Assembly: GCA_015489265.1 (NCBI GenBank)
Contig: WFZY01000184.1
Span: 1-13,825 of the forward strand
Length of the DNA stretch: 13,825 bases
Origin: Flavobacteriaceae bacterium
Lineage (GTDB): Bacteria; Bacteroidota; Bacteroidia; Flavobacteriales; Flavobacteriaceae
Reading direction: 5' to 3'
A program made the translations under genes and the position numbers. The notes below the pieces were generated by a model, which did no database searches, was not told where the DNA came from, and saw only the letters and a program-made list of their open reading frames with translations. Shown one piece after another: positions 1 through 7,363 of the stretch. Numbering within the stretch: position 1 is the first letter of the stretch; every line of letters begins with the position of its first letter.

Positions 1-236
1 CCATGGCGTTATTTAATCCTTATAAAGAATTGGAAATATCAGTAGAATTTGAAGATTTGTATGTCAATCAAAACTATAATAACATCAGCAATAAATTTTG
101 GTCGCCGGCATTATTCGGCGGCTTGGGTTATTGTTATGGACCAGTTGTAGCCGGATTCAAATACAATTTTTTATATAACCCCAAAACAAGCGTTTATCAA
201 GATGCTTTTATTCCCTTTATCCGTATATATTTTTAA
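1..236 (+). CDS. C-terminal fragment of a probable outer-membrane beta-barrel protein (5' end outside window)
   Basis: An open frame runs from the window edge to a TAA at 234-236. A Met codon lies at position 3, but the 77 residues after it have no signal peptide, so this is most likely the end of a longer gene that starts upstream. The sequence alternates aromatic and polar residues, has a Gly-rich strand (FGGLGYCYG) and ends in an aromatic-rich strand (IRIYF), as barrel proteins of the Gram-negative outer membrane often do. The next gene starts 3 bases after the stop, so the two are probably co-transcribed. I do not recognise the family; the barrel reading is inference from composition and from the next gene, which looks similar in type. 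Confidence 0.5.
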   Translation, partial: MALFNPYKELEISVEFEDLYVNQNYNNISNKFWSPALFGGLGYCYGPVVAGFKYNFLYNPKTSVYQDAFIPFIRIYF

Positions 237-239
237 CCA

Positions 240-1487
240 ATGAAGCAAAACAAATCCTCAATTCCTCATTTCCTCAAAACAATAATTTCCTCTAAACATA
301 TAGTAGAGATTTTTATATTTTTTCTGTATTTTACGTCCTTTGCGCAGTATGATAACTTATTGATTGCTAAAGATTCAACAAGCTTAAAACCTAAAACTTT
401 GGCAATAGGTATTGACAACATGGCTTTTGTCAAAGACAATGAATATTTTAATCTGATTGCTGACGGTTATACCTTATTGGGCAACCAAACGGAAGTGTCA
501 TTCAACTATCAAGCGCATCAAAATTACCGGTTGACAGCCGGATTTTATGCTTTAAAATACTTTGGTACCAATAATTTTGAACCTTTAATTCCTTATGTAG
601 GTTTAGAAATAAACAAAGGACACAGCCGGTTTAATATCGGCAAACTTTATACAGATGACCGGCATCAACTACCAGATGAAATTTATGCTTTTGAACGACT
701 GTTAGATGCCCGCCATATCGAACACGGCTTGCAACACCGGTTTAATAATGCGCATTGGCAAACAGACACTTGGCTCGAATGGGAACATTTTATTCAAAAA
801 GCAGACCACCGGCGCGAGCGACTCAATTTCGGACAAAGCACAACGTTCAAACAGCGTTTCAAGCATTGGCAATTCAGCATTCCGCTACGAATTTACCTAC
901 AACACCGCGGCGGACAAATCAATGTCAGAGATAACGGCAACAGCGCAGTAAACAATGCAGTAGTGTTTGCCAATTCGGCTGTGGGTATCGCCCTTGAAAA
1001 CCAACTTAACAACCGGACCAAGATCGGTTTCAAATATCAGTATTTGCGCTTGGACATGAATAGTAACAATCCAGAAGAACTGCTTTTTACGTCGGGCTAT
1101 GCGCACAAATGGCAAATTTTTGTCAAATACCGGCATTGGCAAACTTATGTGTCTTATTGGCAATCCCATCAATTTGTGGCACCCAAAGGCGATGATATGT
1201 TTCAATCGGTGAGCCGTCGGGTTGAAAAATATGTGGATACTCAAAACCAACCGGCTGATGTCTTTAAATATCATGCCGAACCGCATCGGCAGCTATTAAC
1301 TCTATCGACAAGATACCAAAAAGAGATTTTTCCGGATTTAAACTTGGCTTTTATCATCGATGTATATGACCAACTAAACCGGTCAAGTATTCAAAGTGTC
1401 TATTACAATACCGAAGTCTATCATCAGTGGGATTTCACATTGGGCTTATATCTACGTTATCGTTTTGATTTTAATATTATCAAATAA
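240..1487 (+). CDS. predicted outer-membrane beta-barrel protein, family not recognised
   Basis: This gene encodes 415 residues. A signal peptide covers about residues 1-35: a long polar and basic start, a hydrophobic core around 21-33 (IVEIFIFFLYF) and a likely cut after SFA35, just before Gln36. The mature part is rich in Tyr, Phe, Trp, His and Arg, in short alternating stretches such as RLTAGFYALKYF, HWQFSIPLRIYLQ and KIGFKYQYLRL. It has no long hydrophobic helix and ends in a barrel-like strand (GLYLRYRFDF). This fits a transmembrane beta-barrel exported by Sec and inserted by BAM. Substrate or partner is unknown. It starts 3 bases after the upstream fragment and ends 22 bases before the next gene, suggesting one transcript. 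Arg is often CGG, giving many CCGG tetramers. Confidence 0.6.
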   Translation: MKQNKSSIPHFLKTIISSKHIVEIFIFFLYFTSFAQYDNLLIAKDSTSLKPKTLAIGIDNMAFVKDNEYFNLIADGYTLLGNQTEVSFNYQAHQNYRLTAGFYALKYFGTNNFEPLIPYVGLEINKGHSRFNIGKLYTDDRHQLPDEIYAFERLLDARHIEHGLQHRFNNAHWQTDTWLEWEHFIQKADHRRERLNFGQSTTFKQRFKHWQFSIPLRIYLQHRGGQINVRDNGNSAVNNAVVFANSAVGIALENQLNNRTKIGFKYQYLRLDMNSNNPEELLFTSGYAHKWQIFVKYRHWQTYVSYWQSHQFVAPKGDDMFQSVSRRVEKYVDTQNQPADVFKYHAEPHRQLLTLSTRYQKEIFPDLNLAFIIDVYDQLNRSSIQSVYYNTEVYHQWDFTLGLYLRYRFDFNIIK

Positions 1488-1509
1488 TCCCTATTAAAAA
1501 TATAAATCT

Positions 1510-2964
1510 ATGAAAAAACTTTCAGTTTTTGTTTTAGTCACTGTTTATTATTTGAATACCTTTGCCCAATCAGGTTGGGAAGTTTACCATTCCGGCTATT
1601 CTGAAGAATCCAGAGGCATTTCAGCTTTCGGAATATTGAATTCAGGAAATAATGATGTTGCTTGGAGTATTGCTTATGATGCTTCAGGTTATAATGCCGA
1701 TATTTCAGCTATTGCTTACACTGCTGATGGTGGTATTACTTGGACAGCATATGACCCTGTCCCCTTGCCGGGTGTTACAAATTTAGGAATTTCAATGGTT
1801 TATCCAACTAGTGTTACTACCGCATACATTACTGGTTACAAACGTAATATCGGCAATGGAGGCGTGTTTAAAACGACCGATGCCGGTACCACATGGACTA
1901 GATCTACTGCTAGTAATATGTTTGCTAATACAGCTTCATTTTGTAATATCGTTTATTTTTGGGATACTAATACCGGCTTTGTTCAAGGCGATCCTGTCAA
2001 TGGAGAATTTGAAATGTATCAAACTATAGATGGCGGTGCAACATGGACGCCTATTTCCGGTGCTGATATTGACGATCCGCTTCCCGGAGAATATGGTATT
2101 GAGCATGGAATAGCATTTACCCCGAATGGGTCAAGCGTTTGGTTCAAAACAAACAAAGGACGCTTATATCGTTCTACTAACTTAGGTCAAACATGGACGG
2201 CTTTTCCGGCATTTGTCACAGATTTTGATAGTGCCACTGACAAGTTTAGCGTAACTTTTAAAGATGATAACGAAGGCTGGATTGTCAGAAGTAACGGTGA
2301 ATTATACCATTCAACTGATGGCGGTGCCATATGGACACAAATGATCCCGACTTATGATTGGGTTGGTACAGACCCTACCAACCCTAATCCATTTTTTAGT
2401 GGTGATATCAGCTTTATTCCGGGAACCAATAATACTTTAGTGATCACGGAATCCAACACGAACCTACCGGTTTACGGCGCTGCCATCAGCTATGACGGGG
2501 GACAAAACTGGTCTAAAATGATTTATTATAACTTTGAGGGCGGTCCATGGGAGCTTTTAACACCTACTGACAATATTCAACATACATCTCTTGGTTTTCG
2601 AGATGAATTTTTCGGTTTAAGCGGTGGTTTATCACACCTTAATGACCCCAATGACCCTAACAGTACGCCCACTCAAGGGGTATTTAAATACAATCTTGAT
2701 ACGTCATTTATAGCCGGTGCATCAATAGTCGGTTTACATATTTATCCCAATCCTGCCGGTAATTTTGTAAATGTCAATACTGAAAATGAGGCTATAAAAA
2801 GTATTAGTGTTTATGATATTTATGGAAATAAAGTGTTGAACTTCAATAACCTGTCTGTAAATAATACAACCATCAATACTGCTGATTTACAAAAAGGGAT
2901 CTATCTGATGAAAATAGAAGATGCTAAAAACAATCACCAAATTGTTAAATTAGCTATTAAGTAA
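1510..2964 (+). CDS. T9SS-secreted Asp-box (BNR/VPS10-like) beta-propeller protein
   Basis: This gene encodes 484 residues. A classic signal peptide covers residues 1-19 (MKK, hydrophobic core, cut after TFA before Gln20). The body carries repeated Asp-box motifs of the form S/T-x-D-x-G-x-x-W: TADGGITW, KTTDAGTTW, QTIDGGATW, RSTNLGQTW, HSTDGGAIW and SYDGGQNW. This is the signature of a sialidase/sortilin-like beta-propeller. Residues about 409-484 form a T9SS type A sorting domain, with IYPNP at 411-415, ISVYDIYGNKV, the 'LQKGIYLMKIE' strand and the end 'IVKLAIK'. The protein should cross the outer membrane by T9SS and be released or anchored at the surface after the tail is cut. No catalytic residues identify an enzyme; adhesion or glycan binding is possible. 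Its neighbour at 3001 has the same architecture. Confidence 0.85.
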   Translation: MKKLSVFVLVTVYYLNTFAQSGWEVYHSGYSEESRGISAFGILNSGNNDVAWSIAYDASGYNADISAIAYTADGGITWTAYDPVPLPGVTNLGISMVYPTSVTTAYITGYKRNIGNGGVFKTTDAGTTWTRSTASNMFANTASFCNIVYFWDTNTGFVQGDPVNGEFEMYQTIDGGATWTPISGADIDDPLPGEYGIEHGIAFTPNGSSVWFKTNKGRLYRSTNLGQTWTAFPAFVTDFDSATDKFSVTFKDDNEGWIVRSNGELYHSTDGGAIWTQMIPTYDWVGTDPTNPNPFFSGDISFIPGTNNTLVITESNTNLPVYGAAISYDGGQNWSKMIYYNFEGGPWELLTPTDNIQHTSLGFRDEFFGLSGGLSHLNDPNDPNSTPTQGVFKYNLDTSFIAGASIVGLHIYPNPAGNFVNVNTENEAIKSISVYDIYGNKVLNFNNLSVNNTTINTADLQKGIYLMKIEDAKNNHQIVKLAIK

Positions 2965-3000
2965 TTTTAAACATTTGTTATAATTAAATATCCCATTTTT

Positions 3001-5490
3001 ATGAGATCTATTATTTTTTTAGTTATTATAAGCTTACTTTTTGTAGAATGCCATAATGATTATAAATCTAAAATTTCCGAAAATCCCAAAGAAAAACCCA
3101 TGAATTATATGTTTATGCAAAGGGCTTACCCCAAGGGGAAAATTAAATCTAATGCCTTTAAAGAAGCCATAAAATTCAAAAAATCTATGACCAAAAATAA
3201 ACAAAGTTCCAGCACGATACTTTGGGAATTTGTCGGTCCGGAAAATATAGGTGGGCGTGTTACCGATATTGAAATCCCAATTGACCAATCACAGGTTTAT
3301 TATATAGGCACAGCTTCAGGTGGCATTTTTAAAACAACTGATGGAGGTATTAATTGGACACCGATTTTTGATGAAGCGGAATCCTTATCTATCGGTGATA
3401 TAGAGATATCAAAATCGAATACCAATACCGTTTGGGTTGGTACAGGTGAGCCAAATGCAGGTGGCAGTTCTTTAACTTATGATGGCAACGGCGTCTATCA
3501 AAGTACAAACGCTGGTATTTCTTGGACCAATAAAGGACTTAATAATGTGGGCAGTATTTCAAAGGTTTTATTAGACCCCAATGATGATAATACGATTTAC
3601 GTAGCTGCTATGGGAGAACTGTTTAAAAATAGCCCCAATCGGGGTGTTTACAAATCTACGGATAATGGCTCGAGTTGGAATAAAGTGCTCTTTGTGAGTG
3701 ATTCTACAGGGATTATAGATATGGTAAATCATCCGACTAATAGCAATATTCTCTATGCGGTTGCTTGGGAGCGGATTCGCAGACCTCAATACAGATTATA
3801 TGGTGGTGCAACTTCCGGTATATACAAATCTATGGATGCCGGTAACACGTGGAATGAACTAACTAATGGGCTTCCAAGCGCTGCTTCTGAAAAGGGACGT
3901 ATAAGTATAGCCATATCTCAATCTAATCCCAATGTGTTATATGCCCGCTATGCCGATGCTATTGGAAACATTAAAGGGGTTTATAAAACCAATGATGGCG
4001 GTGATACTTGGGTTGAAGTTAATTCATCTCAATTGACAAACGTAGGATATCACTGGTGGTTTAGCGGGATTTATGTCGATCCTTCAGATGAGAATGTACT
4101 ATATAATGCCGACTTTGTGGTACAAAAATCTATCAATGGCGGGAATAGTTGGTTTTCGGTTTTTTCCGGTGCACACGTCGATCAACATGCACTGGCATTC
4201 AACACCCAAAACCATAATGAGCTTTTGTTGGGAAATGACGGAGGTGTTTATAAAAGTACAGATAATGGTTCGAGCGCTACCAAATATGACAATTTACCGA
4301 TTACACAGTTTTATAAACTCTATGTCGATCCGCAATATCAAAATAAAATATACGGAGGCGCACAAGACAATAACACTATCCGAACTACAACAGGAAGCAC
4401 GGATGATTGGTATGCTATCTATGGAGGAGATGGGTTTCAACCACTAGTAGATCCAAATAACACCAATGTAATATATGCACTTTCACAATATGGTAATTTA
4501 GTAAAATCAGTTGATAATGGAAATAATTTTACCTATGCTACCAGTGGCATAGCATACTCAGATAGAAAAAATTGGAATACCCCAATCACATTTGATCCTC
4601 AAAATTCCCAAATATTGTATTACGGAACGCAACGGCTTTGGAAAACGACCAATGCTGCAGCTTCATGGTCACCAATTAGTCCGGACTTAACCAATGGTTC
4701 CGGAGGAGGTAACCTGACTTTCGGTACCATTACTACCATAGATGTATCAAAAATTGACAATAATATAATTGTCGTTGGGACGGATGATTCAAATGTTTGG
4801 ATAACTCATGATGGTGGTACGAACTGGAATAATATTTCAGGGGGGGTGCCCAATCTTTGGACAACCAAATGCCTTTTAGACAGGACTGACCAAAACACCA
4901 TTTATGTAACATTTTCCGGATATCGGTATGCCAATAATGCTTCGCATGTTTTTAAAAGTACAGATGCAGGATCTAGTTGGATAGATATCGGAAATACCTT
5001 GCCGGATATTCCGGTCAATGATATTGTTAAAGATTCGTATGGCAATTTAATTATTGCTACCGATGTTGGCGTATTTGCCAGTAATGACGAAGGGGTAAGT
5101 TGGGTGCCTCTGGATAACAATTTGCCTACAGTACCTGTTACGGATTTATATATTGATGAAGCACAACAATATCTGTATGCTGCTACCTACGGACGCTCGG
5201 CATACAAAGCCAATCTTAGCGGAGATATACTATCTGCAATAGCAAACAAGGATTTATCAACACTGAAAATTTACCCTAATCCTGCTTCAGATATGATTAC
5301 AGTTTCTTTGCCGGAGCAATTTATTGAATTTAGCATAGTTTTTTATGATAATAATGGCAAAAAAATATATGAAACTTCTATTGACAAAAATGATGCAACA
5401 ATAGATATATCTCATCTCAAAGCAGGTATTTATTACCTAAAAATATCAAACAATAGTAGAACAATTATCAAGAAATTGATAGTTAAATAG
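3001..5490 (+). CDS. T9SS-secreted multi-repeat VPS10/BNR beta-propeller protein, possible lipoprotein signal
   Basis: This gene encodes 829 residues. The hydrophobic N-terminus (4-15) is followed by Cys17 in the context LLFVEC, a loose lipoprotein box with Glu at -1; no clear signal peptidase I site is seen. After a Lys-rich linker, about thirteen Asp-box-like motifs begin near residues 111, 167, 218, 276, 329, 376, 418, 502, 548, 601, 652 and 693 (for example KTTDGGINW and ITHDGGTNW), enough for two propellers. Some boxes are degenerate; the one at 418 lacks the Trp. Motifs such as GPENIGGRVTDIEI and GTASGGIFK match large 'glycosyl hydrolase/sortilin' proteins common in Bacteroidota. Residues 756-829 are a T9SS type A tail (KIYPNP at 756-761, 'LKAGIYYLKIS', 'IIKKLIVK'). 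Surface location is likely. Enzymatic function is unproven despite the usual database names. Confidence 0.85.
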   Translation: MRSIIFLVIISLLFVECHNDYKSKISENPKEKPMNYMFMQRAYPKGKIKSNAFKEAIKFKKSMTKNKQSSSTILWEFVGPENIGGRVTDIEIPIDQSQVYYIGTASGGIFKTTDGGINWTPIFDEAESLSIGDIEISKSNTNTVWVGTGEPNAGGSSLTYDGNGVYQSTNAGISWTNKGLNNVGSISKVLLDPNDDNTIYVAAMGELFKNSPNRGVYKSTDNGSSWNKVLFVSDSTGIIDMVNHPTNSNILYAVAWERIRRPQYRLYGGATSGIYKSMDAGNTWNELTNGLPSAASEKGRISIAISQSNPNVLYARYADAIGNIKGVYKTNDGGDTWVEVNSSQLTNVGYHWWFSGIYVDPSDENVLYNADFVVQKSINGGNSWFSVFSGAHVDQHALAFNTQNHNELLLGNDGGVYKSTDNGSSATKYDNLPITQFYKLYVDPQYQNKIYGGAQDNNTIRTTTGSTDDWYAIYGGDGFQPLVDPNNTNVIYALSQYGNLVKSVDNGNNFTYATSGIAYSDRKNWNTPITFDPQNSQILYYGTQRLWKTTNAAASWSPISPDLTNGSGGGNLTFGTITTIDVSKIDNNIIVVGTDDSNVWITHDGGTNWNNISGGVPNLWTTKCLLDRTDQNTIYVTFSGYRYANNASHVFKSTDAGSSWIDIGNTLPDIPVNDIVKDSYGNLIIATDVGVFASNDEGVSWVPLDNNLPTVPVTDLYIDEAQQYLYAATYGRSAYKANLSGDILSAIANKDLSTLKIYPNPASDMITVSLPEQFIEFSIVFYDNNGKKIYETSIDKNDATIDISHLKAGIYYLKISNNSRTIIKKLIVK

Positions 5491-5630
5491 ATTATTAACC
5501 ATAAAATCTTAATGACGATTCCGGTTGAGATAACTATTTAACTCATCAATTTTTAATTATGTATTTTATGACAAAAGTCATTTTTATACCTTTTAAGCTT
5601 TATAAAAAAACTGATAATTGTCAAAAAAAA

Positions 5631-5660
5631 TTGTCCGAACAAAAAAAAATCTTACTTTTG
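5631..5660 (+). promoter_or_regulatory. Bacteroidota-type promoter for the ATP synthase operon
   Basis: TACTTTTG at 5653-5660 matches the Bacteroidota -7 consensus TAnnTTTG exactly. A TTG at 5631-5633, 19 bases upstream, fits the -33 element. Transcription would begin near 5666, leaving a leader of only about 14 bases before the atpB ATG at 5680. It is the only good match in the 189-base gap between the secretion block and atpB. Transcript ends have not been seen. Confidence 0.6.
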
Positions 5661-5679
5661 CAAAAATCTTTAAAAGAAT

Positions 5680-6777
5680 ATGACTCATAAATTCTTTACA
5701 TACCTATTTTTAAGCTTCTTATTTACCGGTTTTAATCTGTTTGCTCAAGCCGAACATAACGAAGAACCCCCCCATCAAACCGAACAAACCGGTGAACATC
5801 ACGGTGAAGAAAAGCCGTTTAATCCTACAAATTTAATCAACCACCACTTATCGGATTCTCATGACTACGAATTCGATTTACCCTTTATACATAAGACATT
5901 TCATTTACCGGTCATTCTTTGGACTAAAAACGGGTTAACCATTTTCTCATCAGGTGATTTTGAAGATGATGAACATGGCAAAGTTGTTGTTGAAAAAAAC
6001 GGACAAAAATTTAAACGTATTCACGATTTAATCGTTTATGCCGATCAAGTAGGCGATCATGTTGACCCTAAAGATGTGCCGCTGTCTAAAAGACCTTTGG
6101 ATTTTTCCATTACCAAAAATGTAGCTTCAATGCTTTTGACTTTTTTGGTCTTATTACTTATATTACTTTACACCAAAAAATCATATAACCATAAAAAAGT
6201 TCCAAAAGGTATTGCCGGTTTTATTGAGCCGTTAATCGTATTTATTCGTGATATGGCTAAAGATAATATCGGTCCTAAATATGAGAAATTTGTGCCGTTT
6301 TTGTTAACAGTCTTCTTTTTCATTTTATTTAGCAATTTATTCGGATTGATTCCTTTTGCACCCTTTGGTTATAATTTGACCGGCAATATTATAGTAACAT
6401 TTGTATTAGCAGTTATTGTTTTTATTATTACCAATGTCAATGGCAATAAAAGCTACTGGACACACATCTTATGGCCACCGGGAGTGCCGGTTATCTTAAA
6501 ACCGGTTATTGCCTTGATAGAAATCTTAAGTATTTTTACCAAACCCTTTGCCTTGATGATTCGGTTGTTTGCTAATATATTTGCCGGACATACCATCATC
6601 TTGACATTTGTAACCTTAATTTTTGTATTTAAAAACTGGGGCGTTCCCTTTGCATCGGGATTTGCTACCATATTTATGTACACCAGTGAATTGCTTGTAG
6701 CATTCCTGCAAGCTTATGTGTTTACACTTTTATCAGCTATTTATTTTGGGATGGCTGTCAAAGAAGAAGCACATTAA
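5680..6777 (+). CDS. atpB: ATP synthase F0 subunit a
   Basis: Subunit a forms the two proton half-channels beside the c-ring. The product is 365 residues, longer than the roughly 270 of E. coli. The extra length is N-terminal: a signal peptide (1-22, LFA before Gln23), then a His/Glu-rich stretch with seven His between residues 26 and 61, and about 125 exported residues before the first membrane helix at about 148-165. The core is typical: NLFGLIPF, LKPVIALIEILSIFTKPFALMIRLFANIFAGH, and a last helix with LLVAFLQAYVFTLLSAIYF. Arg295 in MIRLFAN is the essential stator arginine (E. coli R210). The gene starts the operon, with a promoter immediately upstream. A run of seven C at 5767-5773 lies within the coding region without breaking the frame. 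Confidence 0.97.
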   Translation: MTHKFFTYLFLSFLFTGFNLFAQAEHNEEPPHQTEQTGEHHGEEKPFNPTNLINHHLSDSHDYEFDLPFIHKTFHLPVILWTKNGLTIFSSGDFEDDEHGKVVVEKNGQKFKRIHDLIVYADQVGDHVDPKDVPLSKRPLDFSITKNVASMLLTFLVLLLILLYTKKSYNHKKVPKGIAGFIEPLIVFIRDMAKDNIGPKYEKFVPFLLTVFFFILFSNLFGLIPFAPFGYNLTGNIIVTFVLAVIVFIITNVNGNKSYWTHILWPPGVPVILKPVIALIEILSIFTKPFALMIRLFANIFAGHTIILTFVTLIFVFKNWGVPFASGFATIFMYTSELLVAFLQAYVFTLLSAIYFGMAVKEEAH

Positions 6778-6861
6778 TTTTTATAATAGAATAAAAAATA
6801 GCTGAAGGTTAAAAAGACCGGAAGCTTATCGTTGAAATATTAACCCTAAAATCAAGTAATT

Positions 6862-7071
6862 ATGCCAGCATCAATTGGAGCAGGTATAGGAGCAGGTTTA
6901 GCAGCTATCGGTGCCGGAATCGGTATCGGTAAAATCGGGGCGTCTTCTTTGGAAGCATCAGCCCGTCAACCTGAGCTATACGGAAAATTATTTACTTTGA
7001 TGATCGTTGCAGCCGCATTGGTCGAAGGTGTTGCCTTCTTCGCAGTCGTTGTTGCTATGCAATCAAAGTAA
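6862..7071 (+). CDS. atpE: ATP synthase F0 subunit c
   Basis: Subunit c is the proton-carrying hairpin of the membrane rotor ring. The product is 69 residues, with helix 1 (about 5-30), a polar loop containing Arg35-Gln36-Pro37, and helix 2 (about 43-66). Helix 1 has a full GxGxGxG run (Gly17, 19, 21, 23) that packs the ring. Glu55 in LVEGVAFF is the ion-binding carboxylate. It is followed by Gly rather than Ser/Thr, and the Gln/Ser ligands of sodium-type rings are not evident, so proton use is the better guess. An in-frame stop at 6847-6849 makes the ATG at 6862 the first possible Met start. The 84-base gap after atpB shows no promoter; a strong hairpin follows 9 bases after the stop. Confidence 0.97.
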   Translation: MPASIGAGIGAGLAAIGAGIGIGKIGASSLEASARQPELYGKLFTLMIVAAALVEGVAFFAVVVAMQSK

Positions 7072-7080
7072 GAACAAACT

Positions 7081-7119
7081 CAAAGAAAACCTTTAACGGT
7101 TGGTTAAAGGTTTTCTTTG
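7081..7119 (+). terminator. perfect 17-bp hairpin after atpE, probable intra-operon terminator or 3'-end stabiliser
   Basis: The left arm CAAAGAAAACCTTTAAC (7081-7097) and right arm GTTAAAGGTTTTCTTTG (7103-7119) are perfectly complementary around the 5-base loop GGTTG. It begins 9 bases after the atpE stop. The A-rich left and T-rich right arms resemble intrinsic terminators in Bacteroidota, but no clean T-run follows the stem (GCTAATT), so read-through into atpF is likely. Confidence 0.65.
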
Positions 7120-7138
7120 CTAATTAAAAATTGAGAAT

Positions 7139-7218
7139 AAGATTTCTCACTACGTTCGAAATGACATCAGTTGTCATTCCGACAGAGAGAGGAGGTACGA
7201 CGAGCGACGAGGAATCTT
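7139..7218. repeat. REP-like imperfect palindromic repeat, copy A
   Basis: The left arm begins AAGATTTCTC at 7139 and runs to ATGACA at 7166. The right arm begins TGTCATTCC at 7172 and ends GAGGAATCTT at 7218. The arm tips pair (AAGATTTCTC with GAGGAATCTT, GAAATGACA with TGTCATTCC, each with one G-T wobble), while the middle of the right arm is longer and unmatched. From memory, elements of this sequence type recur between genes in Flavobacteriia genomes; their origin and role are not known to me. Confidence 0.7.
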
Positions 7219-7243
7219 AATTAACCAAATTAATAGTAAATAT

Positions 7244-7354
7244 AGATTTCTCACTACGTTCGAAATGACAAGGTGTTAAAAAAAGTGCTGTCATTCTGAC
7301 AGAGCGACTTAAAAGTACGATTGTCATTTCGAATGAGGAACGACTGAGAAATCT
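7244..7354. repeat. REP-like palindromic repeat, copy B with an extra inner arm
   Basis: The left arm 7244-7270 is identical over 27 bases to 7140-7166 of copy A. The right arm 7322-7354 begins TGTCATTTCG and ends GAGAAATCT; both ends pair perfectly with the left arm (10 and 9 bases). Between them, 7289-7308 is a further partial right arm beginning TGTCATTCTGACAGAG, which resembles the right arm of copy A (TGTCATTCCGACAGAG). Copy B therefore looks composite, as if one palindrome had been inserted in or recombined with another. Confidence 0.7.
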
Positions 7355-7363
7355 AAATTAACC

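Noticed and set aside
897..1286. Open frame of 129 residues on the minus strand inside the 415-residue barrel gene
   Set aside because: It lies wholly antisense to a gene with a signal peptide and coherent barrel pattern, and its product shows no domain or neighbouring start signal.
4073..4447. Plus-strand open frame of 124 residues in another frame of the 829-residue propeller gene
   Set aside because: The main frame carries regular Asp-box repeats throughout this stretch, with no sign of a frameshift.
5568..5587. ATGAC-AAAA-GTCAT mini-hairpin followed by TTTTT, as terminator of the propeller gene
   Set aside because: The stem is only 5 bp and AT-rich, so it could easily arise by chance; an imperfect stem near 5523-5547 is no better. 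I see no convincing terminator in 5491-5679.
5616..5635. Direct repeat of AATTGTC (5616-5622 and 5629-5635) as an operator
   Set aside because: It consists of two short A/T-rich copies in a poly-A context; the second overlaps the proposed -33 element, and no regulator is suggested.
6778..6861. GGTTAA...TTAACC pair in the atpB-atpE gap as a hairpin
   Set aside because: The arms are six bases long with a large unpaired loop; not distinguishable from chance.
7139..7354. CRISPR-like array, because a 27-base sequence repeats
   Set aside because: There are only two identical copies plus inverted partners, no uniform spacers and no cas genes; the inverted arms mark palindromic elements.
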